Below, piece after piece: positions 21,030-31,619 of a stretch of DNA of 64,000 nucleotides. The DNA lies in assembly GCA_034231615.1 (NCBI GenBank), contig CM067319.1, positions 3,820,001-3,884,000 on the forward strand, written 5' to 3'. The DNA comes from Meghimatium bilineatum (lineage: Eukaryota > Mollusca > Gastropoda > Stylommatophora > Philomycidae). A model generated the notes under the pieces. That model worked only from the letters and a program-made list of their open reading frames with translations, had not been told where the DNA came from and ran no database searches. Made by a program: the position numbers and the translations under genes. Numbering within the stretch: the stretch's first letter is position 1; every line of letters begins with the position of its first letter.

Positions 21030-21508
21030 AATGTCAAGATGTTATATTGAACCAATGTTTCTGTATGGATGTGAAGCACGGACAGCAGACAAATGAGCTC
21101 ATGGTGAGCTGGAGGCAGCTGAGATGTGGGTTTTTGTTTTAGAAGAATGATGAACAGTCCATGGACAACCAAGGAAAATAATGTATAAGTCCTCGGAGAT
21201 GCTATAGTAAGAAGACACACTATAGCAAAAATTAGAAGCAGAGAGTCAACCGTTTTAGGGCAATGTGATCAGAAAAGTCACGCCTGTTTGGTCATATAAA
21301 GAGACATAACTGTTTAGAAAGACAAATAATGGAGGGAAGAGTACCTAGGAGGAGGATAAGGAACAGACCAAGAAGACTATGGACTGACGACATTAAAGAT
21401 AATATGAATTCATCGCTAGAAAATGCAAGCCACATCGCCCAAGACAGAGAGAGGTTCAGAGAGTTCATTGGGAAGACAACGTTCTGGAAGGAATACGTCA
21501 CATGACAC
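21030..21508 (+). mobile_element. LINE-C 3' fragment
   Basis: Plus strand shows EPMFLYGCEA (thumb, about 21048-21077), a decayed EAAEMWVF.. box, then FGHIKRHNCLERQIMEGRVP (about 21283), RPRRLWTDDIKDNMNSSLEN, ASHIAQDRERFREFIGKTTF and WKEYVT-stop near 21508. The last 70 residues are almost the same as the end of the 55344-56684 copy. Frameshifted in the thumb. The minus-strand frame 21292-21636 is a shadow. Confidence 0.85.
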
Positions 21509-21779
21509 AGATCAGAAAAGCAAACAATTGAACAGAGTAGCAAAGTAACCACCGAAGGCAGATGTGTCGGGCCACTGACAAAAGTTAACGCAGGACAGAG
21601 TTGTGGAGAAACATTATCGAATACGCCACTCGTCATAGCACTTGATTGATTGATATTCTTGAAAGTACTTGTTTTGACAAGGTGATTAAATAAGTGTTTA
21701 TTGTTTGTCGTATCTTCCGAATCAATATGTCAATTCTTGTAGCATGCATCTATTAAACAGTCCATGTACCTTTTTATTG

Positions 21780-22330
21780 TTAAATTTACCCAAAATGGCA
21801 AGACAAGATTCCAGATACCACTGTCCTTGATAGAGCTGGTATCCCAAGCATTGACACGATACTGATGCAGACACAGATTCGTTGGGCAGGTCATTTGGTG
21901 CGTATGCCAGACCATCGTCTGCCAAAGATACTTCTCTATGGTGAGCTAGAGAAGGGTATACGATCTCAAGGTGGCCAAAGGAAGCGTTACAAGGACTCGT
22001 TAAAGAACTCACTGAAAGCCTTTGAAATAGATCACGATACATGGGAAGAACTTGCACAAAATAGATCTACATGGCGTTCTAAAATAAAAAAGAGCGCATC
22101 ATCTTGTGAAAAGAAGAGCAATGCAGCAGCTCAACAGCGGAGAGCAGCTAGAAAGTCACGGATAGACCAAGATCCGTCTACAGTCGTTATTCCATGTCCA
22201 AACTGTCCAAGGACATTTACAGCTCGAATAGGGCTCATTAGTCATCTACGAACTCATAATCAAGGACATAACTAAAATTGAATTTTCAAAAGTGGATGTA
22301 ACAAATGGTCATCATCATTTGTGATGGACG
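21780..22330 (+). mobile_element. LINE-E 3' fragment, best-preserved tail
   Basis: Starts with WQDKIPDTTVLDRAGIPSID at about 21798 and continues in frame through the coding part listed next. The 3' end GGTCATCATCATTTGTGATG at 22305-22324 then GACGAACA is shared with the other LINE-E copies. 5'-truncated. Confidence 0.85.
21865..22275 (+). CDS. LINE-E C-terminal domain with terminal zinc finger
   Basis: 136 residues. MQTQIRWAGHLVRMPDHRLP opens (the methionine is internal to the LINE protein), then LLYGELEKGIRSQGGQRKRY, KDSLKNSLKAFEIDHDTWEE, LAQNRSTWRSKI, a basic region and at residues 111-131 CPNCPRTFTARIGLISHLRT-H, a C2H2-like finger. Such ends follow the RT domain in several invertebrate LINEs and probably help nucleic-acid binding. 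The segment FEIDHDTWEELAQNRSTWR is the one that was amplified into a 34 bp array at 47373-48026. Confidence 0.85.
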   Translation: MQTQIRWAGHLVRMPDHRLPKILLYGELEKGIRSQGGQRKRYKDSLKNSLKAFEIDHDTWEELAQNRSTWRSKIKKSASSCEKKSNAAAQQRRAARKSRIDQDPSTVVIPCPNCPRTFTARIGLISHLRTHNQGHN

Positions 22331-22855
22331 AACAACGTAACCCAAAATGTACTTTTTCGGCGCAGACGCTGCACACAGATTTACGTAACTGCTCTCATGG
22401 AACTGTTTTTTTTGCTCAATGATTAGCGTTCATTAGCCGTGTACAACGGGGCGCACCGCGCCTCTAATCAGTTCTTCGTGCCAGGATTTGCTGTACAATT
22501 GCACGCCACTCACTAACGTCGTGGGGCGTGTGTTTAAAGTCATTGTTCTGATGTTGTCGCTAATTTCCTATACTGCTTTCTAACAATTATTTTTTAACTA
22601 GAATTCTGGACCCACTTTAACTCTGAGTTGCTTGTTATAGATATATTTCTTTTAGCTTCATTTCATTGTCATCCCGTTCTGTTGTTTTATTTGGCGCGAT
22701 GATGTGACGAGTTTCTTGTGCCGACTGTGTAATTTGTTGTCTTACCGACATTGTTACTCCATGTTTCATGCTTGCAGAGCCGAATGTTGGTTATCTGTTA
22801 GTTTTTGGTTTAATAAATACCAGCCACAGTAGTGGCCAAGCTCGTGGACAAGATA
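22331..22855. other. Anonymous stretch
   Basis: No gene or repeat recognised between LINE-E and the next SINE. Confidence 0.5.
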
Positions 22856-22937
22856 CTTTCTCAAATTCCAGCTGGATTTCTCTTGTAGAAAGACAATGAA
22901 TAATCTAGAAAGACTAGATTTCAAGCAGGATGTAATC

Positions 22938-23795
22938 TCATCATCATCATCAGGTGGCCTATCCGAAACAGGATGTAGCTGTCATCTTCAGGTACCATAT
23001 CTTGAACAGGATGTAGCTGCCATCATCAGGTACCATATCTTAAACAGGATGTGGCAGTCATCATCAGGTACCACATCTTAAACAGGATGTGGCAGTCATC
23101 ATCAGGTACCATATCTTGAACAGGATGTGGCTGTCACCATAGCCTTTATAAACTTTTATCGATCTTGAGCCAGTCTTCCTGCTTCTGTTACTGTCACGTT
23201 CAGGTGGTCTTTGATGTCTTGAGTCCATCTTCTTCTTGGTCTGCTTCTTGTTCGTCCCTCTGGCATCATCCCCTCCATTATGTTCTTCTCTAGGCTGTCA
23301 TTGAGTTTAATATAGCACAAATATTGTAGTTTTCTAGAAAGAACCATGCTGTTATCCAGTTTTCTTTTACATTCATTTCTCTCAGGATGGCCACATTGGT
23401 GATCTTTTTGGTCCATGGTATTCTGACGATTTTTCTGCAAGATTTTGTTTAAATCGCTTATATTTTATTATTCACTTTGTTGGTGATTGTCCGGGATTCA
23501 AACCCATATATGGCCACTGGGAATATGCAAGCTCTTACTAATACTAGTTCTGCTATTGTGCAGCACCTCAGCCACATGTTTTTATTGTATCAGCTTATTT
23601 AACACGATAGACAACCTCCTTCTGACTTCTTCATAGCAATCACGACAAGAACTAAGGTTGAAAAAAAAAGAACTAAGGTATTCAAAACTGTTGACTCTTT
23701 CTAGTTCTCTGTTGTTGATACTGATTGAGAACATGATAGTGGTTATGTTGCTTGTCATAATCTTGGTCTTGTTTTCGTTCAGAAATAGGATTTCC
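22938..23795 (-). mobile_element. LINE-C relative, 5'-truncated, inserted in SINE-M
   Basis: Minus strand from 23795: MEILFLNENKTKIMTSNIT (end of the RT palm/thumb), ELERVNSFEYLSSFFF, EEVRRRLSIVLNKL; then after frameshifts YGFESRT-like and VQKNRQNTMDQKDHQCGHPE-type sequence; then YLCYIKLNDSLEKNIMEGMM, RSRPRRRWTQDIKDHLNVTV and TEAGRLAQDR, and the last codons (AMVTATSCSRYGT) that were amplified into the 38 bp array. The extreme 3' end is a (TGA)n tail at 22938-22952. TSD ATGTARTC on both sides. Confidence 0.85.
22945..23128. repeat. 38 bp minisatellite from the last codons of a LINE
   Basis: About 4.5 units with CAGGATGTGGCAGTCATCAT and CAGGTACCATATCTT. On the minus strand each unit codes TATSC..YGT, the last residues of the LINE frame, together with a TGATGA tail. 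Confidence 0.85.
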
Positions 23796-24164
23796 ATGTA
23801 GTCTAGAGAATGAAAATGCGCTGTGTCACCATTTTATTTTCTACAACTGCCAGACAAAATCGTCTTCGTCGGCAGGAGGCCAGATATGATATTCTTCTTC
23901 TGTGTTTGTTATTCTAATCATGCAGGTAAGTATGATGCATTTAGGAGAATAGAATTCGTTGTATCATGGTTTACACCATTGCTAAGATATCTGGATATCT
24001 TGGCCAGACCATCCGACTTCATTATGGACTATGGGTCACGTAAACACTCTAAGCAATACGACAGCCACCTCTAGCTCGCACATTCGCTGAGACATACAAA
24101 GCAGGCAACAATTTTGATATAATATGCTCTTTTTTTGGATACCGACAATACATGTGCACTTTAG

Positions 24165-24330
24165 TAATAGTAACCATCGAAGACGGATGTGCCGTGTCAT
24201 TAGCGCAAATACAACTATGACACGGTGCATTTCCAATGTCTGGACTACACCCTGCTGGAAATTTAATAGGATCATTTTCCTGATACAAGATAGACCCAGT
24301 GGGATTTTGAGAAACAACGCTGAATAAAAG
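24165..24330 (+). mobile_element. SINE-M, near full length
   Basis: Reads CGAAGACGGATGTGCCGTGT, CATTAGCGCAAATACAAC, ACACCCTGCTGGAAATTTAA, TAGGATCATTTTCCTGATAC, AAGATAGACCCAGTGGGATT and GAGAAACAACGCTGAATAAA. Good template for the family sense strand. Confidence 0.8.
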
Positions 24331-24414
24331 TACTAATAAGCACGTTTATGTGTGATACAAGCTGATGATTCCTGTGTCTTGCTGATCGAAAAAAAATCTC
24401 CCTAATCTCAATCT

Positions 24415-24860
24415 CTATAAACCCGTAACCGTCCTAGTGGTAGGGGTACCACATTGGATGCTTCAACACACAGAGTCCTCCATCGGTTTCTATCTTCAAC
24501 GATACCGATGAGTGAAGAAAAATCGTGTCCTGTCCATTCCTTGACGTTGTCTGTCTTATGTCCTTATTTGCTTTCCTCTGCTTCTCCCCTTTTGATGGCT
24601 CTCTTCAGTATTTTTTTGAGAAAGGAATCATGTCTGCGTACATGCCCAAACCTTCTACGAGTTGCGTCGCGTCACTATTGAAAGCAATGGTTCTTGTACA
24701 CCTGCATACATCTCTATTTTATTTCTTACGTACAAATTTGTCTTATGCTCTCTGTAGGTAGAATTCGTCTGTAACATTTGTATTCGAAAGCCTGTAGTCG
24801 TCACTCCATGTCCAAAGTGAGTGTCCAATTCTCACAGCCATGCAACGAACCATGTAACCG
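24415..24860 (-). mobile_element. LINE-G C-terminal fragment
   Basis: Minus strand codes WSDDYRLSNTNVTDEFYLQR (thumb), then RRRFGHVRRHDSFLKKILKR, AIKRGEAEESK, KTDNVKEWTGHDFSSLIGIV, EDRNRWRTLCVEASNVVPLP and LGRLRV near 24425. The GHVRR..FLKKIL...G, KEWTG and EDR.RWR boxes mark a LINE tail; the ending NVVPLPLGRLRV is distinct from the other families here. Stops interrupt it. LINE-A at 24895 lies in the same orientation just upstream. Confidence 0.7.
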
Positions 24861-24894
24861 TAAACTATTCCATTATCAAAAGGCGAGTCACTGC

Positions 24895-25290
24895 ATCAAA
24901 GATTGATAATAACAGTCTTCCAACATGTTCTTTCTCTTGTCTTGGTGGTCCACGAAGCTAGATTGCTATCCTGGCCATCTTAACGTGTTTCCCTCCCACT
25001 AGTATCTCTGTCTACCTCTTGTTTGCCTCCCCTCGACTTTACCCTCAAGCAAGGTATTCAATAAGTTTTTTCATGTCTTTTATTATGTTCAAAATACTTT
25101 ATTCGTTTGATATTTATTTCCTTTAATAAATCATTCTTTATACTAAGTGGTTGCTAGAACCTCTGTTATTGTTGTCTTCACTTTCCATGATGTTCTACAT
25201 TATCTTCCATGCATATCAACATCTGAAAAGCATTAATCCTGTCTTCTTGTTCTTTGTTCGGATTTCAGATTTTTGGGTGTCCATTATTAT
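24895..25290 (-). mobile_element. LINE-A 3' fragment, decayed
   Basis: Shares with 5963-6420 the minus-strand CTTGCTTGAGGGTAAAGTCG and GAGGTAGACAGAGATACTAG segments, the TCAACATGTT-like thumb remnants and the TTGATATTTA-like helix. Many small changes; older than the copy at 38665. Confidence 0.75.
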
Positions 25291-25364
25291 ATACTGATCA
25301 AAAAAGAAACGCGATTCTTTGCGAGTAACGTTTGTGAAAGATATTTTATCTCCCAACAACTCCC

Positions 25365-25640
25365 ACTCTGCTGTCATTAAATTCCCAACAACTCCAACTC
25401 TTCCATCTTTAAACTCCCAACAGCTCCCACTCTTCTGTCTTCAAACTCCCAACAGCTCCCACTCTTCTGTCTTCAAACTCCCAACAGCTCCCATTCTTCT
25501 CTCTTTAAACTCCCAACAGCTCCCATTCTTCTCTCTTTAAACTCCCAACAGCTCCCATTCTTCTCTCTTTAAACTCCCAACAGCTCCCATTCTTCTCTCT
25601 TTAAACTCCCAACAGCTCCAACTCTTCTCACTTTAACTGT
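25365..25640. repeat. 32 bp minisatellite
   Basis: About nine units with AACTCCCAACAGCTCCCATT and CTTCTCTCTTTA. Confidence 0.95.
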
Positions 25641-25733
25641 CCAGCAAATCGGAACACCCATAACAAAAATATTTTAAATATTTTAAACTCAGACACACAT
25701 ACCAATCACTGGGCATCCTATTCGAGAAGTTTC

Positions 25734-25768
<35 letters not shown>

Positions 25769-26179
25769 TGCCAAATGGGCCTTCAAACTTAAGAGGTATT
25801 AATTATCTCTTCCATCCTGAGGAGTTGCAACATCTGCAGGTCCAGCGGGATACTTTCTGGTGATAATTCACAGGTCTGATGACATCGACAATCTGATTTG
25901 TACCCCAGATTGTCTGTGTGAGTGAAAGGTGTGGGGGGGGGGGCGAGTGAGTAACTACTCGTGTGTGTAGGCGTGGGCATCTTATTTACAACACCTACTG
26001 GCTAATGGGAAATCTAGCTTTCTTAATGACTCATTACACTTGTCGCATGATTTGCATTGGTAACTATGATTAGTGTGTGACAGTCAATAAAAATCAAGTA
26101 CATAGCAATCTACGGCCCTGTAATACAACTTCAAGTAAGTACCAATTGTCACCCTTGAAAGACCGTCTTTAATTTTTTT
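25641..26179. other. Anonymous stretch with (GA)n, G run and a hAT-like end
   Basis: (AG)n at 25737-25766, G run at about 25933-25942, and ATCTACGGCCCTG at 26108-26120, the reverse complement of the CAGGGCCGTAGAT end found at 54371 and elsewhere. A small hAT-type element ending at 26120 is possible; its other end is not clear. Confidence 0.4.
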
Positions 26180-26600
26180 TAAGTGGACTGGAGGGTTACT
26201 GAAATAAAAAGTGGACTGGAGGGTTACTGAAATAAAAAGTGGACTAGAGGGTTACTGAAATAAAAAGTGGACTGGAGGGTTACTGAAATAAAAAGTGGAC
26301 TGGAGGGTTACTGAAATAAAAAGTGGACTGGGGGATTACTGAAATAAAAAGTGGACTGGAGGGTTACTGAAATAAAAAGTGGACTAGAGGGTTACTGAAA
26401 TAAAAAGTGGACTGGAGGGTTACTGAAATAAAAAGTGGACTGGAGGGTTACTGAAATAAAAAGTGAACTGGGGGATTACTGAAATAAAAAGTGGACTGGA
26501 GGGTTACTGAAATAAAAAGTGGACGGGGGGGTTACTGAAATAAAAAGTGGACTGGAGGGTTACTGAAATAAAAAGTGGACTGGAGGGTTACTGAAATAAA
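26180..26600. repeat. 28 bp minisatellite
   Basis: About 15 units with GGACTGGAGGGTTACTGAAA and TAAAAAGT; rare units carry GGGGGATTAC. The variants recur every five units in part of the array. Confidence 0.95.
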
Positions 26601-26639
26601 AATGATGTTTCTCACATTATTCTGTATAATTCCCTCTTT

Positions 26640-26800
26640 CTTGATTATGTTGATGACTTATTTTTTCGAAAAATCGACAATGGGGGCATTTTACCCACGT
26701 TTTGGCTAAACTTCTTGTACTAGATATTCATATTTCCTAAGGCAGTAGAAATTGTGTTTGAACTCTCCCCTTTCCCAATCTACCAGCTTACAACATTGTT
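26640..26800. repeat. Interspersed repeat Y, copy 1
   Basis: Shows TTTTTCGAAAAATCG, CTTCTTGTACTAGATATTCA, GTGTTTGAACTCTCCCC and CAATCTACCAGC in the same order as 43170-43340 and 54855-55025. Probably the inner and right part of a hAT-like miniature element (see 42931-43340). Confidence 0.45.
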
Positions 26801-26804
26801 TTCT

Positions 26805-27660
26805 AGTCCAGGAGATGTAGTTTTACATTCCGTCCCGGGTTGGTGTTGATTTTGCAATTATTTCTGATGAGAGAGGTTTCCCCAGACCTTTCTCACGTCC
26901 CAGATCACTGATATATTGAATGTGCCTGTACGTGGAATGTCGCGAGCTAAGCAGGTGTCTAATATGGATGCTACTTTCTTGCAATCTTGAAGCATGATGA
27001 AGATGGAATGGTTTATGTTCGCGCAGAATTTCAAACATAGGACTTCAGCGGGTTTTATTACAGCTAAGAACATGCTGGGACATAAAAAAACCTTACTTTC
27101 AACCACTTCAGCGGATTTCCTGACCAATTTCGCCGACCGTAGAGATTCCGTTATAGAACCTTGGTGACCAATTTCTACGATCGTCGAAAACGCTATGATA
27201 GATGCCAAAAATACGGCAATACCCATTGCAATAATGTTACTAAATATAGCGTTTCCGGGAAATTATGTTGTGTAAAAATGGCGACACGTGTGGAATACCA
27301 ATATAGATTGGATATCGTAAATGAGTTTTTATCATGAAATATCAGAGATTTCGAAGGTGAGATTGTATGATTTATAGAAATTAATGTAAATCTAGGCCTA
27401 GCATTATAAGTAGCATTTTGCGCTGGAAATAACTCTGGAGCTTTCAAATTCATTCAGAAAGTGCAAACAGTCGTTACAACACATAGAAAGTTTCAAGTCT
27501 TCTCTCACCGCTAGATCTATTTTATACACATTTTTTAAGACGGGGACGATATCAATGTATACAATTTTGCGTGCACACTCGGTAATGGCGGACAAGTACG
27601 CTCTGGATTGCTGGCGAGAAAAGTGTTAAGAGCATGCGGGGAAATAAACAAATCTACTTC
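26805..27660. other. Anonymous, apparently unique stretch
   Basis: No family recognised. It is one of the few long parts without tandem repetition. Two short open frames deserve notice: minus 27226-26858 (122 residues, no motif) and minus 27595-27404, described separately. ATGGCGACACGTGTGG at about 27282 on the plus strand has a good start context but closes after 19 codons. Confidence 0.4.
27404..27595 (-). CDS. Hypothetical exon-like frame with C..C and distal C
   Basis: 63 residues: MSAITECARKIVYIDIVPVL, then DLAVREDLKLSMCCNDCLHF and LNEFESSRVISSAKC. The C..C...L..F..F....C spacing after an I..L...Y.I..R.D.KL..C run resembles the second half of a ZAD-type zinc-finger domain. The first cysteine pair of a ZAD is not visible and no downstream fingers are nearby. 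It could be chance. No repeat family explains it. Confidence 0.2.
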   Translation of the reverse strand: MSAITECARKIVYIDIVPVLKNVYKIDLAVREDLKLSMCCNDCLHFLNEFESSRVISSAKCYL

Positions 27661-27667
27661 CAACCAC

Positions 27668-27800
27668 TATAGTAGCCTCTTACACTATAGTAGCCGCTTA
27701 CACTATAGTAGCCGCTTACACTATAGTTGTCGCTTACACTATAGTTGTCGCTTACACTATAGTTGCTGCTTACACTATAGTTGCTGCTTACACTACATGG
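27668..27800. repeat. 18 bp minisatellite
   Basis: Seven units of CACTATAGTAGCCGCTTA, changing stepwise to CACTATAGTTGTCGCTTA and CACTATAGTTGCTGCTTA, an ordered gradient of variants. Confidence 0.95.
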
Positions 27801-28890
27801 ATAATATGAAATAACTGCAGGAAAACTGAAATCCAACAAATGGAACCAGGATAAGGGGTGATTATGTTGTGCCAATCACTGGAAAGATTCATGACAACAT
27901 ACGAGAATCGACGTTTCGACTAAAATTCCTTTCACAACATGATACCACGAGTAAGAGTCGTACTGTTCGCGTTCACATAGATTTGTAAGCACTAACTGCG
28001 ATTCCTGGCACATTCTGAAACCTATTTCCACAATAAATAAGTAAAAGAAAAAAAACCCTCACATAATATGCATACAATAGATTGTTTCAAGAAGCGATCG
28101 CGTATTTCATTAATGATATTAGTCCCCTGACCTGACGACAGATCGAAGAATGGTGATTGAGGGATTCACACAGTTCATTCAAGATGTTGATATTGTAGCC
28201 TGATGATTGACTGAAGAACTATTTTTGTGTAAAGTGCATTAAGCACAGACTCAGAAACTGCCCATAGACAATCACAACTAATTTGAATAACGACCACTGA
28301 ATACAAAACTAACGTGACACATACAAACATATAAATTACCGCCGTTTCGGGTAAAAGCCTTCCTCAAATACTATTGAATGATTAGATTTATTTGAATTTT
28401 TTTTTTTAATTGTTAAAAAATAAAACATGAAAATGCGCCCAACGTATCTCTTGTCGCTGAAACCGGGGAAAAGCCTGGATACGATCAATGAGATTCCATG
28501 CCGTATGTCTCTTGTTACAGTGTACTTAATTTGCATAAATCTAAATATGTAATCACTTGCAGTCGATAGCACTTTCATTGTAACAGGATTCTAACTGGAT
28601 TCATTGTTAACCTAGGACTCTGCCCTATGTTGTCTTTTTGTCGACTGTCTCTTGATCTTTCAAACAGGCACGAGACAGTATTGTGTGTGTGTATGTGTGT
28701 GTTTGAATTGCGTACGTTTTGTTCGGAGACACTTTTAGAGACATAGCCTATTAAGGACAAAATTATCAACCATGTAGTTCTTGGCTGTAGTCAGTTTCTA
28801 GGCAATATTTGCAACCAGTAGATTACTTTTCGTTTCTAAACGATCCGTGTGCACAATTGTGGAAAATTGAACTTGATATTTTGGCTATTC
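27801..28890. other. Anonymous stretch
   Basis: No gene recognised. A (TG)n patch lies at about 28682-28701. Confidence 0.5.
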
Positions 28891-28894
28891 GAGA

Positions 28895-29140
28895 TGCGTG
28901 CTATACCTTTCCATCACAGAGCCTGATTTTACGTGCATGCTCTTAATCACGTATTCTGATTTTACGTATATTCTCTTAATCATGGAGCCACATTTTACGT
29001 ACATACTCTCCATTACAGAGCCTGAATTTACGTGCATACTCTGCATCACAGATCCTTATTTTACATAATACTCTTCATCACAAATCATGATTTTACGTAC
29101 ATACTCTGTCACAGAGCCTGATTTCACGTACATACTTCAC
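28895..29140. repeat. Diverged ~33 bp minisatellite
   Basis: About eight irregular units built on CACAGAGCCTGATTTTACGT and ACATACTCT; units vary in length and sequence, so the array is old. Confidence 0.75.
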
Positions 29141-29469
29141 CTATTTACTCGTAATCTAATCACTATTTCTTTGTCCCTATCTTCATAAAGTTCGTTTGGT
29201 CGAAACGTCTATTTGTCCTAACTTGTATGTAAAACCTATTCAACCAATTTATGCATATTTATTTTTACTTTATCTACCTAGACGTCGGAATGGACAGACC
29301 TCAACTGAGATATAAAGAAATCAGCAAAGCAGCCTGAATGATTTCATGATGGAAATTATCAGGAAGAACTATCCAATGATCACGGAACATCTACGGCGAG
29401 ATACCCAGTCACCTGATGGGGTCTCAAGGAAGTCAGAAATGATGTAAATGAAAACACCTGCCGCCTTAA

Positions 29470-29560
29470 ACACATGTTTCCGCCGGAGACGGATGTGTCG
29501 GGTCATTAGAGTAAATAAAACGGCTACATAAAGAATTTTCTTTCTGTGGTCTACGTGCTT
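29470..29560 (+). mobile_element. SINE-M 5' half
   Basis: Reads CGGAGACGGATGTGTCGGGT, CATTAGAGTAAATAAAACGG and CTACATAAAG in family order; the 3' half is absent. Confidence 0.6.
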
Positions 29561-29599
29561 ATAGATATCTAGAAGGCCCATCATCTTGCTTGTGTGAAA

Positions 29600-30995
29600 G
29601 GGAGACAGGTAAAAAGTCGATATACCAGCTTTGTTTGATATTCGGTGTTACGCCAAGACAGCACTTTCTTTAACATTTCACTCTTGAGTGAATAAATAAG
29701 GTCTAGTGCTTTTGTGTTGTCATTGTAATTGGCAGGTACTTAGCACCTACATAGGTAGTGCAGGTAGGTATTGGTTAGTTGGTCGTTGCTATGGCTAATG
29801 AATAAAAAGGCGATTAGTTGTCTAGATAATTAGGAACCATCTCTTTGGAGTCCAGGCGGTGACTGTCGGATCAGCGTAAATATTTATTATGATTGTCATA
29901 AAGCGTGCAGCATACTTTATTTGATGACATTTCCATGGCCAATAATCGACCATACAAAGAGATTTCATTGTTTGTTTAGGTCTGTACAGAATAGGTAAGG
30001 AGAAAATTGGCTCACACCTGCTTAAGTGATTGTCACAGTGAGGTGTTGATCCATTGAAGTACCTTAGAAATGACCAGTGGCATTTATTATTATTTACTTT
30101 TATTTATTCTTATGTCGCCATCATAAATGACAATGTCATTTTATTGCAGGACCTTAGTTCGACTACTTCAAAGTCAATATTTTATTGTAGTTAATATTTA
30201 GAGTTGGAGAAAATTGAATGTCAGACGTATGAAAGCATAGACATGAAAATATGGTAAATTTATGTGTATAAAGTATGAGGTCTGGAATTTAATGCGATCA
30301 CCTGCATTCGATAAAGAACAAGTATCAATGGGGGAACATATTGAGTTCAATGGCTCTCGGGACTCAGATTCTGATTCGGATTACAGCTATCGGAATGGGG
30401 AGCGGAGTCTGAAGCAGTTTACAGAAGAGCTGCCGAAATACCAAAGTCTAATAGATAGACGAAACATGGAGAAAACGTCTGGAATTCCAAGTGAGATAAT
30501 TAGTTTACAAACTTCGAAATACGTCTATAATTCTAAGTGTGAGGATTAGTAAATAGAGTTTCCGGTTGGCGTTTCCAAGGTATGAGATACAGCGAAACGA
30601 AAGTCGAATAGCATACAAGTGAGAAGGAAACTTAATTTCTTCTCAGAGCATAACCTGTGGGTTACCAGCGTGGAGATTACCTACCTTAATCACAAGCAGC
30701 GAAGACAGATCGGGACATTTCTCTTCAAAACTATACAATCGACGAACAGTACGCAGTGACAAAACAACTACGACGATTTGCAAAAAGGACGGTCATGGGC
30801 AGTAGATGAGTACACGATAGCGAACTGCTGATTGCAGACATTAACTCTTAACAGTAGATATATTGAAGCAATTATTTGATATCTTGTTGTTGGACATAAT
30901 TGATGCCCTTGATGTTGGGACTAGTTGTTTATCACCAAAATAAAGAGAAGTCTTCAAGACGAAGACGCTGTATCGATTATCGCTTGTATCGTGTT
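29600..30995. other. Anonymous, mostly unique stretch
   Basis: No repeat seen. Contains the open frame at 30262-30549 described next. TTTTATTGCAG at about 30141-30151 is a plausible splice acceptor but nothing confirms it. Confidence 0.4.
30262..30549 (+). CDS. Hypothetical acidic Ser/Asp-rich frame
   Basis: 95 residues, not repetitive and not like any mobile element here. Residues 34-43 are SRDSDSDSDY, followed by a charged stretch (RNGERSLKQFTEELPKYQSL). Codon-sized spacing is regular and there is no low-complexity DNA behind it. It may be part of a host exon, or chance in a 1.4 kb anonymous stretch. No function can be given. Confidence 0.25.
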   Translation: MCIKYEVWNLMRSPAFDKEQVSMGEHIEFNGSRDSDSDSDYSYRNGERSLKQFTEELPKYQSLIDRRNMEKTSGIPSEIISLQTSKYVYNSKCED

Positions 30996-31048
30996 CCTGG
31001 TCAGATCCACCTCAGTTGTCAATGATTACATGTTATCATCATAATCAC

Positions 31049-31330
31049 GCCCGTGTGTTGCCAGGACCCGAAAGGGGAGCAAAGAATAGCAACACTGTTT
31101 ACCTTTCACGCATGTCGTAAAAGGCGACTAAGGAGGTTATGGGATGGAGTTGGCTGTCCCATCCCATATAGGTTCAGTGACCCACCCAAAGCCATGCTGG
31201 AGTCGGATGTGTCAGGCCAAAGGGCGCATATATCGCAGCAATGCTGTAAACCATGACACAACGCATTCCGTTCTCCGCACTGCATCCTGCTAATCTGTAG
31301 GAGTTTGAGAACAAACGCAGAAGAAGAAGA
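31049..31330 (+). mobile_element. SINE-N, fullest copy
   Basis: About 280 bases: starts CGCCCGTGTGTTGCCAGGAC, then GGAGCAAAGAATAGCAACAC, TTTCACGCATGTCGTAAAAG, GCGACTAAGGAGG, GTCGGATGTGTCAGGCC, GCTGTAAACCATGACACAAC, GCATCCTGCTAATCTG, GAGTTTGAGAAC and AAACGCAGAAGAAGAAGA. No clear A or B box, so its promoter origin is open. Direct repeats of 48 bases with six differences flank it at 31001-31048 and 31339-31386. Non-autonomous. The frame 31053-31256 is a shadow. Confidence 0.8.
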
Positions 31331-31619
31331 TCATCAAATCAGATCTACATCAGTTGTCAGTGATTACATTGTATCATCACAATCACATAATATCACTACA
31401 AGTCTACATCATATGACATCTCGTGACCCCCTCCCCCAACTCCACATCACACTACAAGAGAGATCCATCGGGTGTTTGAGAATGACGATGATACGAAGAT
31501 GTGTTTATGTATACATTCAGTTTCTGTATATATTCAGTTTATGTATATATTATGAGGGTCGGAGATCGGCAAAACTAGCAACACAAGACGAACACTATAG
31601 CTAACTGAAACAGCTCTAT

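Larger units (their letters stand above)
22860..23885 (-). mobile_element. SINE-M split by a LINE insertion
   Basis: The 3' half lies at 22860-22937 (minus strand GATTACATCCTGCTTGAAAT, CTAGATTATTCATTGTC, TACAAGAGAAATCCAGCTGG) and the 5' half at 23796-23885 (CGACGAAGACGATTTTG, AAATAAAATGGTGACACAGC). Together they give one SINE-M; the copies of ATGTARTC at 22930-22937 and 23796-23803 are the target duplication made when the LINE at 22938-23795 went in. Confidence 0.75.

Noticed and set aside
24036-24327. Overlapping minus and plus frames of 60-90 residues
   Set aside because: Shadows of SINE-M (24165-24330).
29283-29340. LINE tail box (DRPQLRYKEISKAA)
   Set aside because: Too short to separate from chance; no neighbouring LINE boxes.
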